A stretch of DNA of 64,000 nt from an uncultured Alphaproteobacteria bacterium (GCA_951812775.1 OX638326.1:1314335-1378334); one strand, 5' to 3'; counted from the first letter of the stretch, positions 8,239 to 18,906 are shown. Notes: generated by a model not told the origin, from the sequence alone. Numbers and translations are program-made.

Positions 8239-10637
8239 TGGATGACACCACCGCTTCTCAGGAATTCCGCTACATCACCAAAAAACGGCGCGTCACCGAG
8301 GATCGTCGTTTCATTACCGGACGCGGCCATTTCGCTGCAGACTACAACTTCCCTGGCCTGTTGCATGTCGCGATGGTCACCAGCCCATATGCCTGCGCGG
8401 AGATCAAAGGCATAGATGCGACTGCCGCGCTGGCATTGCCGGGTGTTCGTTACGTCCTCACCGGCGCCGAGCTTTTTGAAAACATCAATCCGTTGCTGTC
8501 CGGGCTCGACCTGCCAAATGTCAAACGCATTCCGCTGGCCCATGAGCGGGCGCGCTACGCAGGCGAATGGGTCGCGGCTGTCGTTGCGGAGTCCCGCCAC
8601 ATTGCCGAAGATGCGGTCGAGTTGGTGGAGGTCGATTACAATCCGATTGATTTTGTTATCGACCCTGAAGAAGCCATGCAGTCCGATGCGCCGCTGGTGC
8701 ACCCACAGCACGGCAGCAATATACTGTGCGACAAAACCTGGGTGTGGGGCGACGTCGACGACGACTTTGCCAGTGCGCCACATAATCTGTCATTCCGCGC
8801 GAAGTGGAGCCGCAATTCCACCGTGCCGATCGAAACTTTTGTCGTCACCGCGAAGTGGGATGAAGGCAAAGATGTGCTGGATGTCTGGGCGTCGATTCAG
8901 ATGCCCAAATATCCTGAGCAGATTGCCCGCGCTCTGAGCCTGCCGGTCAATGCCGTAAACGTACACTTTGACGTAGATGTTGGTGGCTCATACGGCCTTA
9001 AGCGGGGCATTCGGCAAACCGTTATCGTCAGTTATCTGACATGCAAACTCCGGGCTCCGGTGCGTTTCAACGAGGACCGGCTGGAAAATATGTCTGGCGG
9101 TGAAATGCACGGGCCCGACCGCATTTTTGATATGGATGTCGCCTATAACGATGATGGCGTCATGCATTCCCTAAAGATCAAAGCAACCGATGACGCTGGT
9201 TGCTACCCTGGCCGCGCCCCTTTGCAGCTCGGCAAACCGGTTAGCGCCATCGTTGGCCCTTACCGTATCAAGAGCGCGTCCTATAACGCGATTTCCGTAA
9301 CCACAAACAAAACCAGTCAGGAAGCTGTTCGCGGCTTCGGACAGGCACCAACGAACTTCGCCATTGAAACGATGGTGGACAAGGTTGCGCGGGCGCTTGG
9401 CATGAACCGCGATGAAGTACGGCGCCGCAATCTGATCCGCGCCGATGAATTCCCCTATCGTATCCCTTCGGGCTCGGAATATGACAGTGGCGACTACCAC
9501 GCCGTTCTCGACAAACTTCAAGACTCTGCAGGCTGGCAGGAGCTTTTAGCAAAACGCGACGCATTACGGGCTAAAGGCAAGCTCGCCGGACTTGGTATGT
9601 CGACATGTCTCGAACCGTCCGGTGGGAATTCTTCTTTTGAGCCTTTCCTGAATCCAAAGAACGACACCACGACCTGGATGGAATCCTGTCTGATCAAAGT
9701 CGATATGCTGGGGTCCATCACGGCCCTGATGGGAACGTCTACTTCGGGTCAGGGACACGAGACACTTCTTTCTGCAGTGATCGGTGAAGTGCTGGAGCGT
9801 GACCCTGACACCATTCGCGGCGTGCATGCTGAATCACTCGGTGCGCTGCCATCGAACAGCCCGGTTGGTAGCCGGATGGCTATCATGCTCGGTGGCGCCG
9901 CGGCCGGTGCGGCGGAAAAAATAAAAAAGCAACTTCTGGAAATTGCTGCCCATAACTTCCAGCTTCCGGTCGAACGGCTGGTCTATGATGGCGGCGATAT
10001 TTCTGTTGATGGCGATCCCGACAAGGTAATGACCTGGAATACATTGGTCGACATTGCCCATCGCAACTATCATAAGATGCCCCTGGGATCAGAGCCCGGC
10101 TTGCAAGCACAGCATACCTGGGAAGTCCCCACCGGGGGGGCGTTGCCGGCTGAAGACGGTACGGTGCAAATGTATCCCTGCTATGCCTTTGAAGCCCATA
10201 TCCCGCTGGTCACAATTGATCCTGACACCGGGCAGGTTGAAATCCTCGATTATCATATGGGACATGATTGCGGCACCGTCCTCAATCCCGACATCGTGCG
10301 CGGTATGACTTTCGGCGGCATCGCCCACGGCATTGGTGCAGCACTCTATGAGAAATTCGAATATGACGAAGGCGGCCAGCATCTATCCGGATCCTTTATG
10401 GATTATCTGCTGCCATCGTCGCATGAAATTCCGCACGTTGAGATGATCAAACATTACACCCCCTCCCCACTGACAACATTTGGCCAGAAAGGCTCGGGGG
10501 AATCGGGATATCTTGGCGCGCCAGCCGCAATTGCAAGCGCGGTAAATGATGCGCTGGCCCCACTTGGAAAATCTATCGAAACCCTGCCAATGCGGGTGCG
10601 TGATCTAGAGGCCCTGATCAATGGGCAAACCGAATAG
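8238..10637 (+). CDS. Molybdenum hydroxylase catalytic large subunit (XDH/CoxL-like)
   Basis: Product of 799 residues from the ATG at 8238, chosen because it overlaps the small-subunit stop (TAATG) behind GGGAGG. The longer upstream frame runs inside coxS. It carries the aldehyde oxidase/xanthine dehydrogenase molybdopterin-cytosine-dinucleotide fold: GRGHFAAD near the N-terminus, GGSYGLKRG, VRGFGQAP near residue 364, TSGQGHET, and the catalytic Glu in GSGESG near residue 755. The AYxCSFR active-site loop of form I CO dehydrogenase is absent, so it is not a CODH. It probably hydroxylates an N-heteroaromatic or aldehyde substrate. No maturation gene (coxDEF, xdhC) is nearby. Confidence 0.93.
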   Translation: MDDTTASQEFRYITKKRRVTEDRRFITGRGHFAADYNFPGLLHVAMVTSPYACAEIKGIDATAALALPGVRYVLTGAELFENINPLLSGLDLPNVKRIPLAHERARYAGEWVAAVVAESRHIAEDAVELVEVDYNPIDFVIDPEEAMQSDAPLVHPQHGSNILCDKTWVWGDVDDDFASAPHNLSFRAKWSRNSTVPIETFVVTAKWDEGKDVLDVWASIQMPKYPEQIARALSLPVNAVNVHFDVDVGGSYGLKRGIRQTVIVSYLTCKLRAPVRFNEDRLENMSGGEMHGPDRIFDMDVAYNDDGVMHSLKIKATDDAGCYPGRAPLQLGKPVSAIVGPYRIKSASYNAISVTTNKTSQEAVRGFGQAPTNFAIETMVDKVARALGMNRDEVRRRNLIRADEFPYRIPSGSEYDSGDYHAVLDKLQDSAGWQELLAKRDALRAKGKLAGLGMSTCLEPSGGNSSFEPFLNPKNDTTTWMESCLIKVDMLGSITALMGTSTSGQGHETLLSAVIGEVLERDPDTIRGVHAESLGALPSNSPVGSRMAIMLGGAAAGAAEKIKKQLLEIAAHNFQLPVERLVYDGGDISVDGDPDKVMTWNTLVDIAHRNYHKMPLGSEPGLQAQHTWEVPTGGALPAEDGTVQMYPCYAFEAHIPLVTIDPDTGQVEILDYHMGHDCGTVLNPDIVRGMTFGGIAHGIGAALYEKFEYDEGGQHLSGSFMDYLLPSSHEIPHVEMIKHYTPSPLTTFGQKGSGESGYLGAPAAIASAVNDALAPLGKSIETLPMRVRDLEALINGQTE

Positions 10638-10670
10638 ACGAAACCGTCAAACACTTCACGGGAGAAAAAC

Positions 10671-11393
10671 ATGAGCGACGAACTGCTACTTAATCAAAAC
10701 GGACGTATTCTCGAAACCACACTGAACCGGGAAGACGGCGCCTGTTCCGATGGTATGGCCGCAGAGCTGTCCGCCGCCATGTTGGCCGCCCATGAAAATT
10801 CAGACATGGTTTTGCTGCGCAGCGCCGGACCTGATTTTTGCACCGGGCGCGCCCGCAACGCAGATGCCGGTAAACCTCACCCGGAAGCCTATACGCGTCG
10901 CGCCGAATACGACTCGATCTTCAACTGTTACAAGGCAATCCGCAACGCGCAGGTACCAATCGTCGGCGTTATTGAGGGAAGATGCATGGGATTTGGCACG
11001 GCCGTTGCCTCGCTCTGCGACGTTTCCTTTGCCAGCAGCACGGCAACCTTCAACATTCCCGAAATTGAACACAACGTCATGCCCACGATGGTGATGTCGG
11101 CGCTTTATGACCGGATCAGTCGTAACGCAATCCTGTGGATGACCTATACTGCGCAGTTCATCGATGCAGAGCGTGCGCTTTCATATGGTTTCATCAGCCA
11201 GGTCGTCGATGCCGACAAGCTTGATGCTGAAGTCGAGCAGTTCTGCCAGACGCTTTTGAGCCGCCCGCGCCCGGCAATTCTGGGTCTCAAGGAATATCTC
11301 CATGTTGCCCCGAAAATGGATGAGCTCGGCGCTATCGATTACGCGCGTTCCCTGCACTCAATGGTCAATACTGCCGCCGATATGAAAAAATAG
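10671..11393 (+). CDS. Enoyl-CoA hydratase/isomerase family protein
   Basis: Crotonase-fold protein of 240 residues. The CoA-site stretch DMVLLRSAGPDFCTGR (about 43-58) and the oxyanion-hole region VIEGRCMGFGTAVASLCD (about 100-117) are recognisable, although the second Gly-rich loop is diverged and no clear catalytic Glu pair is seen. It follows the molybdenum hydroxylase by 33 bases with an AGGGAG-like ribosome-binding site (GGGAG). Probable role: a hydration, isomerisation or C-C cleavage step in the pathway started by the hydroxylase. The exact reaction is not inferable. Confidence 0.82.
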   Translation: MSDELLLNQNGRILETTLNREDGACSDGMAAELSAAMLAAHENSDMVLLRSAGPDFCTGRARNADAGKPHPEAYTRRAEYDSIFNCYKAIRNAQVPIVGVIEGRCMGFGTAVASLCDVSFASSTATFNIPEIEHNVMPTMVMSALYDRISRNAILWMTYTAQFIDAERALSYGFISQVVDADKLDAEVEQFCQTLLSRPRPAILGLKEYLHVAPKMDELGAIDYARSLHSMVNTAADMKK

Positions 11394-11402
11394 AGGTCCG
11401 TC

Positions 11403-12401
11403 ATGATTGTCGACTCCCATGCCCACTACATGCCACAGGCTATGCTGGATGATCTGCGCAACCGCGCCTCTGATTTTCCCAGTATCGACTGTATGAATGA
11501 GGATAGTGTTTGGAAGCTCGGCTTCGCAGGTGGCCCGCTAACCCGGCCTATACTCCCTGGCCTGCGCCAGGAAGATACCAGGCTGGCCTGGATGGATGAG
11601 CAAAAAATCGACGTCATGGTTTGCGGCGGCTGGCTCGATAGTTTCGGCTATGAAATTCCCGATGAAGAAGGCAAACGCTGGAGCCAGTTCATCAATGACC
11701 ATTTGCTCAAGGCCTGCTCCGACGTCAACCGGTTTGCACCACTCTGCAGTGTCCCGATGCAAAACGGCATGATGGCTGCCGAAGTTCTTGAAACGGCTCT
11801 CGATGCCGGTTTTCACGGTGCAATGATCGGTACCCAACCCAAGGGCGGCGAAGGCAATCTCGACGATCCCGATCTCGATCCATTCTGGGAACTTGCGTCT
11901 GATCGCAAGGCATCTATTTATTTACATCCGATGTTTGGCTGTCGTGATCCGCGTTTAATGGATTACGGGCTGGTCAATACTGTCGGTCGCGGGCTCGATA
12001 CCATCACTGCGATGTCTCGTCTGATCTTTTCCGGCCATATGGAAAAATATACCGGCATGAATTTTGTCCTTAGTCACGGCGGCGGCGGCCTCCCCTTCCT
12101 GCTCGGCCGGATGCAAATGAACCATGACCAGAATCCAGAACTCGGCAATCCCAGAAAGGCTCTCGCTGACTGTTACTACGATACCGTCGTACAGGACGTC
12201 AGAACCCTCGAATTTGTCTGCGACACCTTTGGCTCCGAACAGGTGATGATGGGATCAGACTATCCGTTTATTTTTGGCGATCTCGAACCACGCAAAATCA
12301 TTGAGGCGTCAAATCTCTCAGATGACGGCAAACAAAATCTTCTGGGCAATGTCGCCGAACGCGTCTTCCATTTGGAAAATTGCGGCTGCGGTCACGGTTG
12401 A
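11403..12401 (+). CDS. Amidohydrolase 2 / ACMSD-like metal-dependent hydrolase or decarboxylase
   Basis: PF04909-type protein of 332 residues. Metal ligands are visible as HAHY at residues 6-9 (HxH), a His in IYLHP, a His in LSHGGGG and an Asp in MGSDYP. This family contains both hydrolases and non-oxidative decarboxylases (alpha-amino-beta-carboxymuconate-semialdehyde, gamma-resorcylate and 5-carboxyvanillate decarboxylases). It lies 9 bases after the hydratase gene in the Mo-hydroxylase operon. A second decarboxylase beside UbiD, or a ring-opening hydrolase, are both reasonable. The C-terminus (NCGCGHG) is Cys/Gly rich and unusual. Confidence 0.85.
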   Translation: MIVDSHAHYMPQAMLDDLRNRASDFPSIDCMNEDSVWKLGFAGGPLTRPILPGLRQEDTRLAWMDEQKIDVMVCGGWLDSFGYEIPDEEGKRWSQFINDHLLKACSDVNRFAPLCSVPMQNGMMAAEVLETALDAGFHGAMIGTQPKGGEGNLDDPDLDPFWELASDRKASIYLHPMFGCRDPRLMDYGLVNTVGRGLDTITAMSRLIFSGHMEKYTGMNFVLSHGGGGLPFLLGRMQMNHDQNPELGNPRKALADCYYDTVVQDVRTLEFVCDTFGSEQVMMGSDYPFIFGDLEPRKIIEASNLSDDGKQNLLGNVAERVFHLENCGCGHG

Positions 12402-12469
12402 GGCAGACGGCCTGTTCATCATTCAGCAGACCGCGCTATGCTCTCTTTAAATAAAAAGAGGAAGCGGCG

Positions 12470-14002
12470 GTGAGTGATACAGCGTTATTGATCAAAGGTG
12501 GCCGGGTGATGACGCCCGACGCCGATCCCCATGTTCCCGCAATTCAGGATATTCTGATCGAGGATCAGGACATTACGGATGTTGGCGTCGACATGACCGC
12601 CCCGGCGGGCGCACAAATAATCGACGCTTCCGACCGCTTGGTAATCCCCGGCTTTATAAACGCTCACTATCATTCACATGACACGCTGGGCAAAGGCATG
12701 ATGGAGGAAACACCGCTGGAAAGCTGGCGGCTGCTCGCCCTACCTCCCGCCTACCCCAAACGCAGCCGAGAAGAAATCAAGGCACGGACGCTGTTGGGTG
12801 CCTTGGAATGTCTGCGCTCCGGCATGACGTGCGTTCAGGACATGGTGACCCTTTACCCCTTCGACCCGGAACATCTTGAAGCGGTGATCGAAGCCTATGA
12901 GGAGATCGGTATTCGTGCCGTTGTTGGGCTGCAATATGGTGACATCAAGGGCATCGATACGATCCCCTTCTGGCGCGAGGTATTCCCGGAGGTATATCAC
13001 GACAAGCTGACCACGGCGGCAGAGCCGGATAAAAAAATCGACCAGCTGGGCCATTTTATTGATACCTACCTTAACAATGACGCGATCAGCGACCGTATCG
13101 GCTGGGCGCTGGGGCCCTCGGCACCCGAACGCTGTTCCAGCGAATTAATTGCGCGCACTGTCGAGCTATCCGAAACTCATGACCTGCCAATCTTTACCCA
13201 TATATATGAATCCAAGGGCATGGCTTTGCAGGCACGACGGGAATATCCGCAGCATGGTGGCTCGCTGATCAGACGACTTAAGGAAGAAGGTTTGCTCGGC
13301 CCTCGGCTCAATCTGGCGCATAGTGTCTGGTTGCTGCCGGAAGAGATTGAGATGCTCGGGGAGACCCGCACCAATGTCGTCATCAACCCGTTGAGCAATG
13401 CCAAGCTCAAAAGTGGTATCCCGCCAATCCTCGGTCTGCAGGAAGCTGGCGTCAGCCTCGGCATCGGTTGCGACAATTGTTCTTGCAGTGATGCCCAAAA
13501 CATTTTTCAGGCGATGAAGCTCTTTTGCCTGATGGTCGCGGTAAGCAATCGTGAGCCAAGTGCGGCGCAATCTGGCGCTGCCTTCGCGGCGGCAACCACT
13601 GGAGGCGCGCATGCCATCCGACGAGATGATTTAGGAAAAATCGTACCCGGTGCCAAGGCCGATATCACGCTGTTGGACCTGACCGACCCTACCTACATTC
13701 CGCTTAACAGTGCCACGCGTCAGATCGTCTACACCGAGGGCGGGCGCGGTGTGAAGACAGTAATCATTGATGGCAAAGTGGTCCTTCAGGACGGCCGACT
13801 TCAGACCATGAATGAAGAAGCGCTAATTGAGCAGATCATGGAAGTCGTACCGCAATTTCAAAAAGACTATGCGGTGATCAAGGCCCGGGTCGAGGGGATG
13901 CGACCCTATCTGGAAGAAGCCCACCGTCGCATCTGGGCTGAAGATGTCGGAATCGATCGAATTTATCACGACACCCAGCACGCCAACGCCCCGCGCTTTT
14001 AG
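12470..14002 (+). CDS. Amidohydrolase family protein (AtzA/TrzN/SAH-deaminase type)
   Basis: Cyclic amidohydrolase of 510 residues with a GTG start behind GAGGAAGCGGCG. The beta-sandwich N-terminus (LIKGGRVMTP) is followed by the metal site AHYHSHD (about 65-71), a His in FTHIYESK, a His in NLAHSVWL and an Asp in GIGCDN. The C-terminal GKIVPGAKADITLLDL is diagnostic. Family members remove amino or chloro groups from N-heterocycles such as triazines, guanine or S-adenosylhomocysteine. At the end of the Mo-hydroxylase operon it supports an N-heteroaromatic substrate for the pathway, but this is inference. The last 4 bases overlap the convergent GST gene. Confidence 0.88.
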   Translation: MSDTALLIKGGRVMTPDADPHVPAIQDILIEDQDITDVGVDMTAPAGAQIIDASDRLVIPGFINAHYHSHDTLGKGMMEETPLESWRLLALPPAYPKRSREEIKARTLLGALECLRSGMTCVQDMVTLYPFDPEHLEAVIEAYEEIGIRAVVGLQYGDIKGIDTIPFWREVFPEVYHDKLTTAAEPDKKIDQLGHFIDTYLNNDAISDRIGWALGPSAPERCSSELIARTVELSETHDLPIFTHIYESKGMALQARREYPQHGGSLIRRLKEEGLLGPRLNLAHSVWLLPEEIEMLGETRTNVVINPLSNAKLKSGIPPILGLQEAGVSLGIGCDNCSCSDAQNIFQAMKLFCLMVAVSNREPSAAQSGAAFAAATTGGAHAIRRDDLGKIVPGAKADITLLDLTDPTYIPLNSATRQIVYTEGGRGVKTVIIDGKVVLQDGRLQTMNEEALIEQIMEVVPQFQKDYAVIKARVEGMRPYLEEAHRRIWAEDVGIDRIYHDTQHANAPRF

Positions 14003-14757
14003 GACGTCGCTTGCAATGGTGTCAACTCAAGAAATTCGGACACTCGGGTCTTTTGATAGAAGGCTTTTTTAAACGCAGGACGCGCCTGCATCCTGTCGTA
14101 CCAATCAACAACCGCTGGCAAATCTGACCACAATTCTGCATAACCGAGATCGGCCATACGATCGATCAAAGGCGCAATGATAATATCCGCCAGCGTATAT
14201 CTTTCGCCCATGAGCCATGGCCCTTCTGCACCCAAAGCTTCCTGCATACGTTCGCAGGTTTGCCGTAGCTGTTCGAGTGACGCCGATACTTCATCATTGG
14301 CAAATCCCTCACGCCCCATTTTTTCGAAAAAATGTTTGCGCAAAGGTCTCGGGCCAGACTCGCTCTGCTGAAACTGATCATCATCAAGACCATCAAATCG
14401 CGGCAGAAATGCCATGTTAAAGGACGGCACCCGAACGGCCGCAGTGGGCACCTCTTCCATATAACGCATCCAGGCCCGCATTCGGGCACGTTCTGCCGGG
14501 TGGGCAGGAACCAGCGGCGGATCAGGAAACACCTCGTCGATATATTCACAGATCGCGCTGGAATCGATTATGACTACTCCGTCATGCACCAGTGTCGGCA
14601 CAACACCATTGGGATTGAGTTTGAGATAGTCAGGGTCCAGTTGATCTTTTTTGCCAAGATCAAGCAGGTGATCTGTCCATTCCAGGCCTTTCTCTGCCAT
14701 GCAGATGCGAACCTTCTGGCTACAGGTTGAATGAGGGGTGTTATAGAGCTCCAGCAT
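13999..14757 (-). CDS. Glutathione S-transferase family protein
   Basis: Product of 252 residues. The N-terminal thioredoxin fold (LELYNTPHSTCSQKVRICMAEKG) has a Ser/Cys motif (STCSQKVR) where the catalytic residue of beta/zeta/theta-like GSTs lies, with the cis-Pro in GVVPTLV and the ES-like IDSSAICEYI. The all-helical C-terminal domain includes GERYTLADIIIAPLIDR. It is convergent with the amidohydrolase (4-base overlap) and divergent from the hydroxy-acid dehydrogenase. It could perform glutathione conjugation, dehalogenation or isomerisation of a catabolic intermediate. Confidence 0.9.
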   Translation of the reverse strand: MLELYNTPHSTCSQKVRICMAEKGLEWTDHLLDLGKKDQLDPDYLKLNPNGVVPTLVHDGVVIIDSSAICEYIDEVFPDPPLVPAHPAERARMRAWMRYMEEVPTAAVRVPSFNMAFLPRFDGLDDDQFQQSESGPRPLRKHFFEKMGREGFANDEVSASLEQLRQTCERMQEALGAEGPWLMGERYTLADIIIAPLIDRMADLGYAELWSDLPAVVDWYDRMQARPAFKKAFYQKTRVSEFLELTPLQATS

Positions 14758-14924
14758 TGATGAATTCCTACTGAAATTTCGGTCACTTTAGGTGAATCTG
14801 GAACGATCTTCGAGCCCTGATCGTGCCCCTGCCCTCCCCGTCACCAAAAATTTGCGCTATTTTACGGATACCAATAGATATGGCTCCAACAAAGGTTGCC
14901 AAAAAACGTTTCAGGGAGAAAGAG

Positions 14925-16109
14925 GTGAGCCGGTTAGACCGCTGCTACAACATTGCCGATTTACGGGAAGTCGCAGAGAGTCGCCTGCCCAAAGGTGTGT
15001 TCGATTATATCGACAAAGGCACCGAGGACATGCAGTCGCTTGGGGGTAATCGCCAGGCGATGACCGACATCAAGCTGCTGAACAGGGTTATCACTGACAT
15101 TTCTGATGTCCAGTTGGAGGCTGACATTTTTGGCTCAAACGCTGCTATGCCGCTTGCCATCGCACCAACAGGAACGGCAGGGCTCGCCTGGTATGAAGGC
15201 GAGTTTGAGCTGGCCAAAGCTGCCGCGGCATCGGGTGTTCCCTTCACATTGGCGACGGGCTCAAATACACCGATGGAGAAGCTGGCCAACGAGGCGGGCG
15301 GGCGACTTTGGATGCAGCTTTATATGTGGAAGGAAAAACATTACTCCGATGAGCTGGTCAAAAAGGCAGCCAGCAATGGCTTTGAAGCACTGCTGTGGAC
15401 AGTTGATATCGGCCACGGCGCCAATCGGGAACACAATCTCCGAAACGGATTCGCAACCCCCTATGTCCTGAACGCAAAATCCGTCGTCGATATGTTACGG
15501 CACCCAACATGGCTCTCAACGGTCATGGGCCGCTACTTCATGAACGGCGGCATGCCGAGACATGTGAATTATCCTAAAGAGTATCAGATGCCAATTACCG
15601 GCAATGTCTCAAAGCTGGGAGACAAGAAGCCAACGACCAAACGGGCCGATCAACTCTCCTGGGATGATGTCGACCGGCTGCGTGACATATTCCCAGGCAA
15701 GCTGCTGATCAAGGGCATCATGCGCGCCGACGATGCAGAGGAAGCTATCGAACATGGCGTCGACGGTATCGTCGTTTCCAACCATGGCGGTCGAAATATG
15801 GATAGCGCCCCGGCACCTATTCAGGTGCTGCCCGAGATCGTCAAAGCTGTAGATGGCCGTATGAAGATCATTGTCGATAGCGGCGTCAGGCGCGGCAGCG
15901 ACATCGTGAAATGCATGGCTCTAGGTGCTGATGCGGTACTCGCGGGACGCGCAACGCTCTATGGTACAGCGGCAGGCGGCGAAGCTGGGGCGACGAAAGC
16001 TATTGATATTTTGAAGGATGAGATGAAACGCACGATGGCCTATATCGGGAAACAGCGCGTTGCCGATATTACGCTGGATGATATCTGGGAGACGTCGTTG
16101 CCGGGCTAG
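14925..16109 (+). CDS. FMN-dependent alpha-hydroxy-acid dehydrogenase (LldD-like)
   Basis: Product of 394 residues from the GTG at 14925, which follows AGGGAGAAAGAG. The resulting N-terminus ([15 protein letters not shown]) matches the family, while the 34 extra residues upstream do not. FMN site and active site: [12 protein letters not shown], the catalytic His in [11 protein letters not shown], and [12 protein letters not shown] with GADAVLAGR for phosphate binding. It oxidises L-lactate, glycolate, mandelate or a similar 2-hydroxy acid and passes electrons to quinone or oxygen. It stands alone between two opposing genes, and its stop overlaps the chemoreceptor stop. Confidence 0.92.
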   Translation: MSRLDRCYNIADLREVAESRLPKGVFDYIDKGTEDMQSLGGNRQAMTDIKLLNRVITDISDVQLEADIFGSNAAMPLAIAPTGTAGLAWYEGEFELAKAAAASGVPFTLATGSNTPMEKLANEAGGRLWMQLYMWKEKHYSDELVKKAASNGFEALLWTVDIGHGANREHNLRNGFATPYVLNAKSVVDMLRHPTWLSTVMGRYFMNGGMPRHVNYPKEYQMPITGNVSKLGDKKPTTKRADQLSWDDVDRLRDIFPGKLLIKGIMRADDAEEAIEHGVDGIVVSNHGGRNMDSAPAPIQVLPEIVKAVDGRMKIIVDSGVRRGSDIVKCMALGADAVLAGRATLYGTAAGGEAGATKAIDILKDEMKRTMAYIGKQRVADITLDDIWETSLPG

Positions 16110-17866
16110 GCCGCACGAATACTGTCAAGAAATTCATCAACCACTTCACGCAGCACCTGGCTTTGCTTCGTCATGTCATTGACGGCGCCTAACAATTCTT
16201 CCGACGTGGTCAAACTTTCCCCGGCAGCATCGGTGACGCTTGCAATATTGCTCGAAACTTCCTGGGTACCGGTCGCAGCCTGCTGAACGGCACTGGCAAT
16301 TTCGTGCGTGGCAGCACCCTGTTCGGTGACCGCCGTCGCAACCGAGGTTGCAATTTCGCCGATCTCGCCAATTGTAGAACCGATCTCCTGAATGGCCTGG
16401 ACTGCTTCACCAGTGGCCGCCTGCATGGAGGATATCTGGGAATCGATTTCCTCGGTGGCCTTACCGGTCTGGGTGGCCAGTGATTTCACTTCGGAGGCCA
16501 CAACGGCAAAACCTTTACCTGCATCACCGGCGCGGGCTGCTTCGATCGTCGCATTGAGGGCCAACAGATTTGTCTGACTGGCAATATCATTGATCAGATT
16601 GACAACGTCACCGATCTTTTGCGCTGCCGCCGCAAGGCCTTCGACCTTTTCGTTCGTTTTCTCGGCTTGTGTCACCGCGCCTTGCGCTATCTGATTGCTC
16701 TGTTTGACCTGCCGATTAATTTCTTCAATCGAGGCCGACAGCTCTTCAGCCGCAGAAGCCACTGTTTGAACATTCCCGGTTGCCGTATCTGCGGCAGCGG
16801 CCACGGCGGTTGCCTGCGCATTCGTTTGATTTGCCGACTCTGACATCGTCTGCGCGGAAGACTGCATTTTTGTAGAGGCAGTACCCAGTATATCAATCAC
16901 CTGAACAATTTGCTCGTCGAATTGACTGATCCGTTGATCTCTCTGTTCGCCTCGTATGCGCCGCTGATCAGCTTCTTTCGCCTTCTCCGCTGCTTCCTTT
17001 TGTTCGCGTTCGCGCTCTTTTCGCTCTTGTTCTGCGATTTGGTCTCGCTTCTCTTGTCGTTCCCGGCTAGCTCGTTTCTCCTGCTCATCGGCTTCAATGA
17101 GATTGTCTTTCAACTGACCAAGGGTTCGGGCCATTTCGCCAACTTCGTCTTTGCGTTTCATGCCGGGGATATCGACGGTCTTATCCCCGTCAGCAATCAC
17201 AACCATGGAATTGCGAATGCTATTTAACGGCCGACTAATGCCAAAACCGAGTAATGTTGCAATGATGAGACCGATAGCGGTAACGGCGCCAGCGGCAATC
17301 ATTGTCAGCAAGATCGTTCGATCAACCTGCTTACCCGCATTCTGACTAAAGACATAACCATCTTCGGAAGCGTACTCAACCAAGAGACCGAGAGACTCTA
17401 GCAAGGCTTTAGATTTAGCGGTCAAAGCTTTCTGCATCGTGGCTGCTTCTGACCCAGTACTCTGAAACGAGCCTAGTTTCTTTAGACCCGCATTTGCTGT
17501 TTCGAGCCATTCCGCGTTAAGAGCCACTACAGTATCGATAAGTTGGAGAGAACGCTCGTTAACAGATATCTCTTTGGCGACATCGAGATCTTCTCCTACT
17601 GCCTCACTTGCTTCAACCAAGGCCTCAACAGTCTCTGGCTTCTTGAGAGAAGCTGGGTTCTGAATAGCACTATTTAACAGTCTGTCCGCGATCAAAAAGT
17701 TCGACTGCGCCGACCGAACGAAATTGATCGATATCAGCGATTTATCATAAGTGGTCCTTACGAGTTGACCAATTTCTTGTGTTTCCTTGACCGCAAAGGC
17801 ACCCAACAAAATGCAGAGCAGAATTAGAAAACCAAACCCGGTATATAATTTCTGTTTGATAGACAT
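16106..17866 (-). CDS. Methyl-accepting chemotaxis protein
   Basis: Product of 586 residues: TM1 (about 8-26), periplasmic four-helix sensor-like domain (about 30-178), TM2 (about 183-207), HAMP (about 208-262), then a long charged linker rich in E, K, R and Q (about 270-310) and the signalling hairpin with its tip [20 protein letters not shown]. No CheR-binding NWxxF pentapeptide is seen at the C-terminus. The charged linker is unusual and may extend the coiled coil. No other che gene is in the window, so the receptor is an orphan. It may sense a substrate of the catabolic genes. Confidence 0.95.
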   Translation of the reverse strand: MSIKQKLYTGFGFLILLCILLGAFAVKETQEIGQLVRTTYDKSLISINFVRSAQSNFLIADRLLNSAIQNPASLKKPETVEALVEASEAVGEDLDVAKEISVNERSLQLIDTVVALNAEWLETANAGLKKLGSFQSTGSEAATMQKALTAKSKALLESLGLLVEYASEDGYVFSQNAGKQVDRTILLTMIAAGAVTAIGLIIATLLGFGISRPLNSIRNSMVVIADGDKTVDIPGMKRKDEVGEMARTLGQLKDNLIEADEQEKRASRERQEKRDQIAEQERKEREREQKEAAEKAKEADQRRIRGEQRDQRISQFDEQIVQVIDILGTASTKMQSSAQTMSESANQTNAQATAVAAAADTATGNVQTVASAAEELSASIEEINRQVKQSNQIAQGAVTQAEKTNEKVEGLAAAAQKIGDVVNLINDIASQTNLLALNATIEAARAGDAGKGFAVVASEVKSLATQTGKATEEIDSQISSMQAATGEAVQAIQEIGSTIGEIGEIATSVATAVTEQGAATHEIASAVQQAATGTQEVSSNIASVTDAAGESLTTSEELLGAVNDMTKQSQVLREVVDEFLDSIRAA

Positions 17867-17914
17867 GAGCGACCTGACTTTAAAAAGACGAAATTCGTTT
17901 CGAAATTCAAAAAA

Positions 17915-18453
17915 TTACTTCTGATTATGGACGTGCTTCTTGTGCCCACTGGACTTAGCGGTTTTTCGTTTCTTACGAGGCGTGTATTTGAATTCCTCGT
18001 CGTCATAATATTCGCGAAGCCTTGCGTGATAGGCCTTCATCTCTGTCGCTGTGGGTTCATGAAACTCTGCAGCAGTAGAATGTTTTCCGACAATCACTGT
18101 ACCGTGCATCCCCATCGGCAGATGCGGAATGCAGTGATACTCAAACGTTTCTTGCTTCGAAAAAGTATGGGTCCATTTCTCGTTCTTTTTTTGAGATAGG
18201 GACTTTCGAGCTTTTGACCGCCTTTAGGAAAACCGTCGGGATAGCTGACAATGTTATGATCCTCAGCCACCTGATTTACCCAGGTCACTTTATCGCCCGG
18301 CTTGATGATCAGCAGCTTTGGTTTGAAGTACATCCGGAGATTGTCATAGTCGCTGACAATTTGAACGATATGTTCCTTGGGTTGCCGGTCGGCAGCCAAG
18401 GCCTGTGAGACACCGAAACACAGAACCAGGGCCGAGAGAATTAAACGCAACAT
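17915..18453 (-). pseudogene. Cupredoxin-like copper protein, frameshifted
   Basis: The frame from 18453 encodes a signal peptide (MLRLILSALVLCFGVSQALA) and a plastocyanin-like body with KPGDKVTWVN...DHNIVSYP (His ligand). It then leaves frame after SPYLKK at a run of seven A on the coding strand (plus-strand T run 18186-18192). The other frame continues naturally as EKWTHTFSKQETFEYHCIPHLPMGMHGTVIV, giving the Cys, His and Met ligands and a basic tail ending at 17915. One extra A restores a protein of about 178 residues. It is either a recent one-base deletion or a sequencing error. It lies downstream of another cupredoxin and a di-heme peroxidase on the same strand. Confidence 0.85.
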
Positions 18454-18500
18454 AATTTTTTACCTATATCTGATCGCCGGCCTGAAAAGCCAAAATGCGA

Positions 18501-18824
18501 CTAGTTGACTTTAACTGTGAGTTTCATTTTCGGGTGAATGGTGCAACGGACCTTAAATTTGCCAGACTTGTCGAAAACCTTGCTCACCGCAGTGCCCGGT
18601 TTGGAGACACCGAGATCAAATTTTCCGCCAGAACTTCGCGAATGAGTGTTGTGTGAGATCGAGTCGGAATTCACAAATTTGACCGCTTCACCTTTTTTGA
18701 TACTGATCTTTTTCTTGTCGAACTTTTTGGCCTTTTGCGTGATCACAATTTCAGCACTGGCCGGAGCCGCGACGGCCACCACAAACAGGGTGGCGACGGC
18801 GCTCGCAAGAATCTTGGACTTCAT
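18501..18824 (-). CDS. Small periplasmic cupredoxin
   Basis: Product of 107 residues with a signal peptide (MKSKILASAVATLFVVAVAAPASA). Type 1 copper ligands are visible: the His in SISHNTHS, then the Cys, His and Met of VRCTIHPKM near the C-terminus. The mature part is rich in Lys (KKFDKKKISIKKGE), which suits docking to an acidic partner. It lies 82 bases after the di-heme peroxidase gene and 47 before the second cupredoxin, so it probably shuttles electrons to or from that peroxidase. Confidence 0.92.
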   Translation of the reverse strand: MKSKILASAVATLFVVAVAAPASAEIVITQKAKKFDKKKISIKKGEAVKFVNSDSISHNTHSRSSGGKFDLGVSKPGTAVSKVFDKSGKFKVRCTIHPKMKLTVKVN

Positions 18825-18906
18825 TTCATAATCTCCTAGATATAAATCGATATTTCTATTTCGCGCACGGGATGTAGTGCATCAGGAAGGTATTGCAGGA
18901 CCCTTT

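Noticed and set aside
6878..10637. Aerobic CO dehydrogenase (coxMSL)
   Set aside because: The large subunit has VRGFGQAP where form I CODH has AYxCSFR, and no cox accessory genes are present. The same holds for 57262-59625 (QYRAVGHPIG).
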